From: Ignavibacteria bacterium
GTDB lineage: Bacteria; Bacteroidota; Ignavibacteria; Ignavibacteriales; Melioribacteraceae
NCBI GenBank assembly: GCA_016873835.1
Contig: VGVY01000014.1
Location: 1 to 36,330, forward strand
Direction: 5' to 3'
Length of the DNA: 36,330 nucleotides
Part shown: positions 24,989 to 33,023 of the stretch, piece after piece
How the letters are laid out: each line of letters starts with the position of its first letter
How positions within the stretch are numbered: the stretch's first letter is position 1
The notes under the pieces: model-generated
Told to the model about the DNA's origin: nothing
Seen by the model: the letters and a program-made list of their open reading frames with translations, nothing else
Database searches by the model: none
Position numbers and translations under genes: made by a program

Positions 24989-27900
24989 ATGAACGAAACA
25001 GATAATTTGCTTTTAGAAAAACTAATATCTCTTGATAGTCTGAAACAAAAAATTCAGAATAATGAATTTATTAACAAAAAAATTTTTGTTTCACCTTTTG
25101 CCGGATCTTTAAGACAATTGATTGTTTCCTCTATTTCAAAAATTGAAAATCATATTTTAATGCTTTGCCCGTCAGTTCAAAATATTAATGAAACTAAAGT
25201 TGAACTCAGCATTTTAGGATTAGAAGATTTTATTGTGAGTGCGGATGATTTTACAACCGATACACTTCAAGAACGCTTAACTGATTTAGCAAATAGGGAA
25301 AAATGTATTTTGATTTCCACCTATAATCTGCTGACGAAAAAAATTCCTTCGAGAAATGAAATTGAAAAAAACACTACTAAAATTGAAATTGGCAATAATT
25401 TGGGCTATGATGAATTAATAGAGTATTTAAATTCCATTAATTACAATAGCGGCAAATTTGTAGATTCTCCGGGAATGTATTCTATTCGCGGATCAATTAT
25501 TGATTTTTGGTCTTTCAGCGAAAAGATTCCGGCAAGATTAGAATACGATGGAGATTTTATAGAATCAATTCGCCACTTTGATCCTGAGAATCAAAGATCA
25601 CTCAATAATATTGAATCTGTTTCTATTGCATCATCAATTGAAAATGATGAAAGTGAATTCACCGGTTCTATATTCGATTATTTTGAGAACCCATTAATTT
25701 TTGCTGAACAATTCGAATTAGAAAATATTTTCCATCCTGACTTCGAGATATTAGAACAAAGTTTTGTTGAAGAAGAAATTGATGATGAATTAAAAGAAGA
25801 ACTTTTTGAAGAACAAGAGAAAGAACAAGCTGCCGAACAAGTTCAAAACAATAATATTGAATTAAGCGACTTAGAAAAACTTTTTGAAAAAAAAGCTCGA
25901 TGGATTATAGAACTGCCGTTAGGAAATAATGAAACAAAGCTGGACCTTAATTTAATAGATTCTCCATCAATCAATTCGAATTATGAAACCCTTTTTAAAT
26001 TAATCATAGAATATTGCACTAAAGATTATGACGTAATTATAGCCGTGGAAAACGAACTGCAGCAGAAACGACTCACAGAATTACTTTCAGAATTCAGATT
26101 TGAACTTGCCGAGCTGATTGAAAAATCAAAGTTGAGAATCATTATCATTCCAATTAAAAGCGGATTCATTTCAAAAAATGATAAGCTTTTGGTTTTAACA
26201 GACTATCATATATTTAACAAACCTTATAGAACGAAACTTTCATCTAGGTATAACAGAAAAAAATCGCGGACCAAAGATTTTTCATCAATAAACAAAGGTG
26301 ATTTTGTAGTTCATGAAAATTTTGGCATTGGTAAATATGTTGGATTAGAGACAATAAAAATTGGTCAAGTTGATCAAGAATCAATAAAAATTATTTATGC
26401 TGAAGGAGGAGTAGTTTATGTTAATCTAAATTACTTATCGCTAGTCAAAAAGTTTTCATCTAAAGAAAACGCTGAACCAAAACTTTCAGTACTTGGCGGT
26501 AATGAATGGAAATCAACTAAGAAAAAAGTTAAATCGAAAATAAAAGATGCAGCGAGAGAATTAATTTCACTCTATGCAAAACGTAAATCTGCAAAAGGAA
26601 TTTCATTTAGTCATGATTCAATTTGGCAGAAAGAATTAGAAGCTTCATTTTTATATGAAGATACGCCCGATCAGACAAAAGTTACTGAAGAAGTAAAGCA
26701 AGATATGGAGAGTGAAAACCCGATGGATCGATTAGTGTGCGGAGATGTTGGATTCGGGAAAACAGAAATAGCTGTCCGTGCAGCATTCAAAGCAATTAAC
26801 GAAAGTAAACAAGTTGCCATGCTTGTTCCAACCACAATATTAGCAGAGCAGCACTTTAATACTTTTAAAGACCGGTTAGCGCAATTTCCGGTACGAGTTG
26901 AAGCGTTATCAAGATTTCAATCAAAATCAGAGCAATCAGAAATAATTAAAAAATTAGAAAAAGGCGAAGTGGACTTTGTAGTTGGCACTCATCGACTTCT
27001 TTCAAATGATATCAGGTTTAGAGATTTGGGTTTATTGATTGTTGACGAGGAACATCGATTTGGGGTAATGGCAAAAGAAAAATTACGTTCATTAAGAACT
27101 AATGTAGACACACTTTCATTAACCGCAACTCCAATTCCAAGAACACTTAATTTGTCATTGCTTGGCGCAAGAGATTTATCAATCATTGCCACACCTCCGC
27201 CGAACCGTCAGCCAATTTATACTAAAGTTGACACTTTTAATATTCATCGAGTTCGAGATTGGATCTTAAATGAGATTAAAAGAAACGGACAAATTTATTA
27301 TGTTCACGACCGAGTACAATCAATTGATAAAATAACTTCTTATTTAAAAAAACATATTCCGGAAATAAATATTGCAATAGCACATGGGCAGATGAAGCCG
27401 GCACAACTTGAAAAAGTTATTTATGATTTTTTGAATAAAAAATATCAGATGCTCGTTTCTACAAAAATAATTGAATCTGGAATTGATATTCCAAATGTGA
27501 ACACTATTATAGTGAATCGTGCTGACCGATTTGGTTTAGCAGAACTGCATCAATTACGCGGAAGAGTGGGGCGGTCTGATAGACAAGCATATGCCTATTT
27601 TCTTGTTCCATCTCTAAATTCTGTTACTAAGAAAGCTGTTAAGCGTCTTCAGGCAATTGAAGAATATACTGACTTGGGTGAAGGATTTAGTATTTCCATG
27701 CGAGATCTTGAAATCCGCGGAGCCGGTAATTTGCTTGGAACTGAACAAAGTGGTTTTATCGATTCTGTGGGATTTGATCTCTATATGAAATTGCTTGATG
27801 AAGCTGTTGAAGAAATAAAATCGGAAGAGTTTAAAGACTTATTTAATAATCTTCCAAAACATACAGATCGAGCAGAAACAACGATAGACACCTTTTATGA

Positions 27901-28363
27901 AATAGGAATTCCAAAAGAATACATGCCGGATCAATCCGATAGATTAAGTTTTTATACTGCACTCTTCACAATGTTGAAAGCCGAAGAAGCTGATGAGCTT
28001 AAGGAAGAAATGAAAGATCGATTTGGGAAAATCCCATTAATTGTTGAAAGACTTATAGAGACAGCAATTCTTAGATATTTCGCTTCTTATTCATTATTCG
28101 AAAGAGTTATAATCCAAAAAGAAAGAACAGTGGTTATACTTCCAAAAGGGGATAAAGAAGATTTTTACAAGAATCAGTTTATAAGTCTACTCGATTTCAT
28201 TAATAAAAATCATTCTAAAGAAATAAAATTTGTTCAAGATAAAGAAAATCTAAAACTGGAAATTCAAACAAAAGGATTAACATTAGACAGCATTATTGTT
28301 TTTCTAAAAGAATTCTTTATGAAAGTGAAAAATGTAATTTCAAACAAAGTTACTATTAGTTAA
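24989..28363 (+). CDS. mfd: Transcription-repair coupling factor Mfd
   Basis: Removes RNA polymerase stalled at DNA lesions and recruits nucleotide excision repair. The 1124 residues follow the Mfd order: UvrB-like N-terminal part (GMYSIRGSIIDFWSFSEKIPARLEYDGDFIESI, here about 150-200), RNAP-interacting domain starting at GDFVVHENFGIGKYVGLE (about 435), helicase with Walker A GDVGFGKTE (about 585) and DEEH (about 686), the TRG/RecG-like motif region GRVGRSDRQAYAYF, and a C-terminal D7 domain. An acidic Glu/Gln insert lies near 258-290. An in-frame TAA immediately precedes the ATG, fixing the start. Confidence 0.96.
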   Translation: MNETDNLLLEKLISLDSLKQKIQNNEFINKKIFVSPFAGSLRQLIVSSISKIENHILMLCPSVQNINETKVELSILGLEDFIVSADDFTTDTLQERLTDLANREKCILISTYNLLTKKIPSRNEIEKNTTKIEIGNNLGYDELIEYLNSINYNSGKFVDSPGMYSIRGSIIDFWSFSEKIPARLEYDGDFIESIRHFDPENQRSLNNIESVSIASSIENDESEFTGSIFDYFENPLIFAEQFELENIFHPDFEILEQSFVEEEIDDELKEELFEEQEKEQAAEQVQNNNIELSDLEKLFEKKARWIIELPLGNNETKLDLNLIDSPSINSNYETLFKLIIEYCTKDYDVIIAVENELQQKRLTELLSEFRFELAELIEKSKLRIIIIPIKSGFISKNDKLLVLTDYHIFNKPYRTKLSSRYNRKKSRTKDFSSINKGDFVVHENFGIGKYVGLETIKIGQVDQESIKIIYAEGGVVYVNLNYLSLVKKFSSKENAEPKLSVLGGNEWKSTKKKVKSKIKDAARELISLYAKRKSAKGISFSHDSIWQKELEASFLYEDTPDQTKVTEEVKQDMESENPMDRLVCGDVGFGKTEIAVRAAFKAINESKQVAMLVPTTILAEQHFNTFKDRLAQFPVRVEALSRFQSKSEQSEIIKKLEKGEVDFVVGTHRLLSNDIRFRDLGLLIVDEEHRFGVMAKEKLRSLRTNVDTLSLTATPIPRTLNLSLLGARDLSIIATPPPNRQPIYTKVDTFNIHRVRDWILNEIKRNGQIYYVHDRVQSIDKITSYLKKHIPEINIAIAHGQMKPAQLEKVIYDFLNKKYQMLVSTKIIESGIDIPNVNTIIVNRADRFGLAELHQLRGRVGRSDRQAYAYFLVPSLNSVTKKAVKRLQAIEEYTDLGEGFSISMRDLEIRGAGNLLGTEQSGFIDSVGFDLYMKLLDEAVEEIKSEEFKDLFNNLPKHTDRAETTIDTFYEIGIPKEYMPDQSDRLSFYTALFTMLKAEEADELKEEMKDRFGKIPLIVERLIETAILRYFASYSLFERVIIQKERTVVILPKGDKEDFYKNQFISLLDFINKNHSKEIKFVQDKENLKLEIQTKGLTLDSIIVFLKEFFMKVKNVISNKVTIS

Positions 28364-28392
28364 ATTGATTTTGAATTTAATTGGAGTTCAGC

Positions 28393-28830
28393 ATGGGAAG
28401 GTTATTTAAGTGGTTTTTAATGCTGTTATTTATTGCTTTAATTGCCTTACAGTTTGTTGAAGTTGAACGAACAAATCCTCCAGTTACGGGAGATTTAAAA
28501 GCCCCAGCAGAAGTAAAAAAAATTTTCAAAAAATCTTGTTATGACTGCCATTCAAATGAAACAGAGTGGCCTTGGTACAGCCACGTTGCTCCGGTATCTT
28601 GGTTAATTATCGATGATGTTAATGTTGGAAGAAAACAATTAAATTTTTCTGAATGGGAAAGACTTGCAAGCAGAAAAAGAAATGAATTGAAAAAAGAGAT
28701 TTGGAATGAGATTAATAAAGGGAACATGCCATTGAAAATTTACACATATGTTCATCCGGCTTCAACTTTGGATTTAACTCAAAAAAATATAATTAAACAT
28801 TGGGCTTCAGGTACAAGAGTTTGGGATTAA
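28393..28830 (+). CDS. Membrane-anchored haem-binding domain protein
   Basis: From ATG 28393 (GGAG seven bases upstream) the product has 145 residues: one N-terminal helix (about 5-22) as an anchor, then a domain with a single c-type motif CYDCH (residues 49-53) in SCYDCHSNETEWPWYSHVAP, matching the haem-bd family found in Bacteroidota. Conserved Trp/Tyr residues (WPWYSHVAPVSW) and the following NFSEWE are typical. It should carry a covalent haem on the periplasmic side. It follows mfd by 29 bases, probably as a passenger. It is unrelated to the two CxxCHVxPxGG proteins at 338-2169 outside the haem motif. Confidence 0.86.
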   Translation: MGRLFKWFLMLLFIALIALQFVEVERTNPPVTGDLKAPAEVKKIFKKSCYDCHSNETEWPWYSHVAPVSWLIIDDVNVGRKQLNFSEWERLASRKRNELKKEIWNEINKGNMPLKIYTYVHPASTLDLTQKNIIKHWASGTRVWD

Positions 28831-28855
28831 TAATATTGTTGGATCAGTTAAATTT

Positions 28856-29602
28856 CTAAATCAATCTATCTTTAAATCTTCTGCTCATCTGAATTTTTTC
28901 ACCATTTTTGAGAAGTACTACATAATCACCATGAGACCATGGCTGCATCTCTTTAATTTGTTCAATATTGACAATGTATGAGCGGTGAATTCGTGCAAAC
29001 TTTTGTGGATCAAGTGATTCTTCCGTGTTGTTCATCGTTTCGCGAACTAAATATTTTCCTTTGTCCGTATGAAGTTCAATATATTTTTCCTCTGCGCTTA
29101 CGTAAATTATTTCATTCACATTAATGAAGAAATATTTTGAGCCGATATTTACCATGAACCGATCAAGATATTTTTTCTCTTTTTTTATTTCTTCAATCAG
29201 CAGTTTGTAATCATTACCTAGTTTATTTTTTGAATGAATATGTTCAATTGCTCGGTCAAATGATTTTTTGAATCGGTTTTTATCGAAAGGTTTTAATAAA
29301 TAATCAACGGCATTAATTTCAAATGCGTTTATAGCATATTGGTCGTATGCTGTTATGAAAACGACCGGCGGCATGATATCTATACCAACATTTTGTATTA
29401 CAGTAAATCCATCAAATCCCGGCATTTGAATATCCAACAAAACTAAATCTGGTTTTTCAGATTTTATTTTATCAATCGCTTCTTTTCCGTTTTCAGCTTC
29501 GATAATCGTAACATTTTTTTGAAGCTCTTTAAGAAAAGAAATCACTTTTCTTCTTGATGGTTGTTCATCGTCTGCAACTAATATTTTTAATTTTTCATTC
29601 AT
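28856..29602 (-). CDS. LytTR-family response regulator
   Basis: The 248-residue protein has a receiver domain (1-125; acidic DDE at 11-13, phosphoacceptor Asp57 in VLLDIQMPGFDG, Lys in YLLKPFDKNRF) and a LytTR DNA-binding domain (about 150-248: FFINVNEIIYVSAEEKYIELHTD, FARIHRSYIVNIEQI). These regulators bind short direct repeats upstream of their targets. Its start overlaps the end of the LytS-type kinase gene by 8 bases, making a clear two-gene unit. Confidence 0.93.
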   Translation of the reverse strand: MNEKLKILVADDEQPSRRKVISFLKELQKNVTIIEAENGKEAIDKIKSEKPDLVLLDIQMPGFDGFTVIQNVGIDIMPPVVFITAYDQYAINAFEINAVDYLLKPFDKNRFKKSFDRAIEHIHSKNKLGNDYKLLIEEIKKEKKYLDRFMVNIGSKYFFINVNEIIYVSAEEKYIELHTDKGKYLVRETMNNTEESLDPQKFARIHRSYIVNIEQIKEMQPWSHGDYVVLLKNGEKIQMSRRFKDRLI

Positions 29603-30716
29603 TTTCTTTTTTATATGGAATTGAAATATTAATTACTAATCCTCCTTCTGGAAGATTTTCCCAATTAAACTCATAATCAGATCCATATAGTTTCTCAAGT
29701 CGTTCAACCGTGTTTGATAAACCAACTCCTTTTTTCAAAATATTTCCATCATTTTTATTTATGCCCGGCCCATTGTCTTTTACTTGCAGAAGTAGTTTTT
29801 CATTTTCTCGTTTTATAGCGATAGAAATTTTGGTTGATCTTAAATTTTCCATACCATATTTAATTGAGTTTTCAACTAACGGCTGGAATAAAAAATTTGG
29901 AACGACAGCATTTTCGAGTTTCTTCTCTATATTAATTTTGACTTCTAACTTATCTTTGAAGCGTGACTTCATTATTTCGATGTAGAGATTCAGTATTTCA
30001 ATTTCATGTTTTAGTTTATTTTCTCCTTTTCCAGAACTTTTTAAAGTGATTCTTAAAAGATCACTCAAGTTTGCAATCATTTTATCAGCTGTTTCTAAAT
30101 CATCATACATTGTAGAAGAAATCATATTTAGAGTGTTGAAAAGAAAATGAGGATTGAGCTGCATCTTTAATGCTTCGAGCCGGGTTTTGGTTAAAAGCTC
30201 TTCAAGTTTTGCTGTTCTTATTTTTTGTTCTTCTTTTTCTTTATTCATTTTTATTACAATATAAATAGCATAAACAACCCAAAAAATTATGAATTGCTTT
30301 AAGTATTCCATTACTATTCTGAATGGAATGTATCCATAATCATATGTTCCAAAATCTAGAGCCGGATAAATTATTGACCGAGAAATGTACATCATCGACG
30401 TGTGCGTTAAACCAACTGCAACTGTGAAGAGTAAATAAAACGGCAACCGATTTAAAATATTGTGTTTATATAATGGATATCTTTTAAAGAATGCAAGAAT
30501 AGCCGGAATTAATAACCAAAATGTGTAAACGCCGGTCAGTTCATCTATCAAAGGAAAAATTATGATGTAAAAAATTTCTTGTGGAGTCAGTTTATTGTAA
30601 TTATCTGCAATTTCAGCAGTAACATTTATTGCAGCACTCGTTAAGCCCATTACTGTAGCAATGGCAAAACAAATAAAGAAAATTTTTAGCTTACTTTGTT
30701 TTTCAAATAAATACAT
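29595..30716 (-). CDS. LytS-type membrane histidine kinase
   Basis: The 373-residue protein has about four membrane helices in residues 10-155, a short coiled linker, and then the His_kinase domain with His190 in LKMQLNPHFLFNTLNMIS. The ATPase follows, with LVENSIKYGMENL and VKDNGPGINKNDG. The Gly-rich lid VGLSNTVERLEKLYG is present. The absence of a classical HisKA domain and the partner LytTR regulator both support the LytS/YehU class. It is divergent from the acyltransferase gene at 31017, a possible target by position. Confidence 0.92.
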   Translation of the reverse strand: MYLFEKQSKLKIFFICFAIATVMGLTSAAINVTAEIADNYNKLTPQEIFYIIIFPLIDELTGVYTFWLLIPAILAFFKRYPLYKHNILNRLPFYLLFTVAVGLTHTSMMYISRSIIYPALDFGTYDYGYIPFRIVMEYLKQFIIFWVVYAIYIVIKMNKEKEEQKIRTAKLEELLTKTRLEALKMQLNPHFLFNTLNMISSTMYDDLETADKMIANLSDLLRITLKSSGKGENKLKHEIEILNLYIEIMKSRFKDKLEVKINIEKKLENAVVPNFLFQPLVENSIKYGMENLRSTKISIAIKRENEKLLLQVKDNGPGINKNDGNILKKGVGLSNTVERLEKLYGSDYEFNWENLPEGGLVINISIPYKKENE

Positions 30717-31016
30717 ATTCTATGCTGAATGTTGATTGTAATTTATTAATTCACACACAAAATATCTGTCATTTCTTAAATAAAATATAATCTCTTGGTG
30801 TGAATGGGATTATAATAGGTATAAAAGGGAGTCATTGTGTGTGTATATAATTTCATTTAACATAAGCTTGAAATTAGTTTTAGTTTGATTTGCTCTTCAA
30901 TGAACATGATTTCCACTTCGTACCCATTTTTTCGCCGTTCGTGACAAACCACAATTATTAATGTAACTAATAAGATAACTTTGCCCTCACAATAAACATT
31001 AAAAAGGAAAGATACT
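30717..31016. other. Divergent intergenic region (LytS / acyltransferase)
   Basis: Three hundred bases without a convincing gene. TAACTTTG at 30976-30983 fits the Bacteroidota TAnnTTTG -7 element, 33 bases before the acyltransferase ATG. AAGGAAAG sits just before that ATG. A minus-strand frame (30857-31045) reads partly into the acyltransferase gene and has no ribosome site. I see no clear hairpin terminator or LytTR repeat by eye. Confidence 0.4.
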
Positions 31017-32219
31017 ATGGAAACAACAAACAGAAGATATGACATAGATTGGCTGAGAGTCCTAGCATTCTATTTATTGATTTTTTATCACGTTGGAATG
31101 GTTTTCGTGCCGTGGGAATTTCATATAAAAAATTCCACAACAGCAGAATGGTTCGAAACATGGATGGCATTTTTAAGTCAGTGGCGCTTGCCTCTGTTAT
31201 TTCTTATTTCTGGAATAGTGGTTTATTACTCACTTGGTAAAAGAACGAGTGGAAAATTTCTTCTCGAAAGAGCTAAAAGATTATTTATACCGCTTATTTT
31301 TGGAATGTTAGTAATAGTTCCTCCTCAAATTTATTTTGAAAGAATTTCTAATGGCGTTCAATTTGCAAACTATTGGGAATTCTGGAAAACTGTGTTCAAT
31401 TTTGTACCATATCCAATGGGTGGAAGTTTAAGCTGGCATCATCTCTGGTATGTACTTTACATTTTTGTTTATTCGTTCTTTGCACTTCCAATATTTCTCT
31501 TTTTAAGAAGTGATAAATCAATCACAATAAAAAATAGAATAAGCGGATTTGTTAAAAGTAATCCAAACACGATTTATTTGATTATTATCCCATTGCTATT
31601 GTTTTATTATCTACTCGTCCGAAAATTTCCAACTTCGCATGCATTAATTGATGATTGGTATAATCACAGCATTTCGTTTACAGTTTTTCTGTTTGGATTT
31701 TTGATTGCATCGATAGATGGTTTTTGGGATGCTATAACTTTAAAACGAAAACAATCGCTTATAATGGCAGCAATACCATCTGCAATTTTGATTTTATTTG
31801 TTTGGGGACCGACTTTCGAAATTCCATTCGAAGAAGCCGATTGGTTTATTTATCTGTATGGAATATTTAAGTGGACATTTATTACATCCTGGCTTCTTGC
31901 AATTCTTGGTTATGCTAAAATTTTCTTAAACAAACCGAGTAAAGTTATTTCTTATGCAAACGAATCAGTTTATCCGCTCTACATTCTTCATCAAACAGTT
32001 ATGATTGTATTTGGCTATTACATAATTCAATGGAACTGGGGAATCGTTCCTAAATTTTTCTTGCTGGTAGTTCTAACCTTTGGAGCAAGTTTTCTTATCT
32101 ATGAAATAATTGTTAAGCGTTTTAGTGCAACAAGATTTTTATTTGGAATTAAGCCGCTTGAAAGAAGAATTAAATCGTTCGAAACAAGAACTAAAATTAT
32201 ACAACTCGAAAATCAATAA
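31017..32219 (+). CDS. Acyltransferase family 3 membrane protein
   Basis: The 400-residue polytopic protein begins RRYDIDWLRVLAFYLLIFYHVGM, the family motif in which DxxRxxxxxxxxxxH places the catalytic-type His in the first helix. It has about ten helices, with RLPLLFLISGIVVYYSL and RAKRLFIPLIFGM following. Such enzymes transfer acyl groups to sugars, lipids or glucans (OafA, OpgC). The LSWHHLWYVLYIFVY segment recalls the OpgC-like subgroup. The substrate is unknown. It is followed after 15 bases by a small barrel-type gene. Confidence 0.88.
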   Translation: METTNRRYDIDWLRVLAFYLLIFYHVGMVFVPWEFHIKNSTTAEWFETWMAFLSQWRLPLLFLISGIVVYYSLGKRTSGKFLLERAKRLFIPLIFGMLVIVPPQIYFERISNGVQFANYWEFWKTVFNFVPYPMGGSLSWHHLWYVLYIFVYSFFALPIFLFLRSDKSITIKNRISGFVKSNPNTIYLIIIPLLLFYYLLVRKFPTSHALIDDWYNHSISFTVFLFGFLIASIDGFWDAITLKRKQSLIMAAIPSAILILFVWGPTFEIPFEEADWFIYLYGIFKWTFITSWLLAILGYAKIFLNKPSKVISYANESVYPLYILHQTVMIVFGYYIIQWNWGIVPKFFLLVVLTFGASFLIYEIIVKRFSATRFLFGIKPLERRIKSFETRTKIIQLENQ

Positions 32220-32234
32220 ACAAAAAGGCAAACA

Positions 32235-32846
32235 ATGAAAAAGTATTTCCAATCTTCATTAGTTTTATTTATTCTGTTTGATGTTGCCCTTTTATTCGGT
32301 CAAACAAGTCAAAGTTCATATTCAGAAACATTACTTTCCGATAATACAACAGTTCATCATGTTTCTAGACCAGCTATGATATTTACACCAATTCAAAATC
32401 AAGTTGCCGGATTAATTGGTTTTACAAGCGGATTATATCTTAACAATTCTTTTTATGTGGGGCTTTCAGGTTATGCAAATCTAACTCACTCAAAAGTTAA
32501 TTCCGGAATGTTAGGTGTGGAAATCGAAAACACAATTAATCCTGAAAATCTTGTACATTTTGGTTACAGTCTTTTCGCTGGCATCGGATTCGTAAAAGAT
32601 TACCAACAGAAAAATGGTTTGCTGGATGATTTCTTAAATATATTTGGAACACAATTCTATTTTGCTCAGCCAAGTGTATTATTAGAAATTAATTTCGATT
32701 CATTCACTCGCATAGCAATTGGTGCGGGCTATCGTTTTGTTGCCGGCTTGAATGAAATGAACAAAGATATTTCCATTTCTAAACTTCAAAATCGCGATTT
32801 GAATAACCTTACTTTCTTCATCAACCTAAAAACAATTTATTTTTAA
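32235..32846 (+). CDS. Secreted protein, probable small outer-membrane beta-barrel
   Basis: The 203-residue product has a signal peptide (1-22, ending near FGQ) and then strand-like segments: GLIGFTSGLYLNNSFYVGLS, LVHFGYSLFAGIGFV, TRIAIGAGYRFVAG and LTFFINLKTIYF, ending in an aromatic. This fits an eight-stranded or so barrel or surface beta protein. I do not recognise a family. Its position right after the acyltransferase suggests cotranscription but not a specific function. A weak terminator follows. Confidence 0.62.
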   Translation: MKKYFQSSLVLFILFDVALLFGQTSQSSYSETLLSDNTTVHHVSRPAMIFTPIQNQVAGLIGFTSGLYLNNSFYVGLSGYANLTHSKVNSGMLGVEIENTINPENLVHFGYSLFAGIGFVKDYQQKNGLLDDFLNIFGTQFYFAQPSVLLEINFDSFTRIAIGAGYRFVAGLNEMNKDISISKLQNRDLNNLTFFINLKTIYF

Positions 32847-32866
32847 CAGCACAAAGTATTAAGATG

Positions 32867-32891
32867 AGGAGGTTATTCATTACCTCCTTTT
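32867..32891 (+). terminator. Probable terminator
   Basis: A 7-bp GC-containing stem (32867-32873 and 32882-32888) with an 8-base loop and a short T run, 20 bases after the barrel gene. Confidence 0.55.
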
Positions 32892-32958
32892 ATCGTCTTG
32901 AACTTCTTTTTATTAGACCCCGTTATCTCTCTTAATAGAATTGAATACAATTAATTCT

Positions 32959-32966
32959 TAAATTTG
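32959..32966 (+). promoter_or_regulatory. -7 element candidate for aceE (TAAATTTG)
   Basis: It fits TAnnTTTG exactly, 57 bases before the aceE ATG. A TTG lies 15 bases upstream, shorter than the usual spacing, so support is partial. Confidence 0.35.
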
Positions 32967-33023
32967 TATCCGTTCTTGTAATATTACTTATCAAAAGACA
33001 AGTAGAAAGTTAAAGGAAATTCA

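Noticed and set aside
30857-31045. 62-residue minus-strand frame upstream of the acyltransferase
   Set aside because: It starts inside the acyltransferase gene, has no ribosome site, and shows no recognisable domain.
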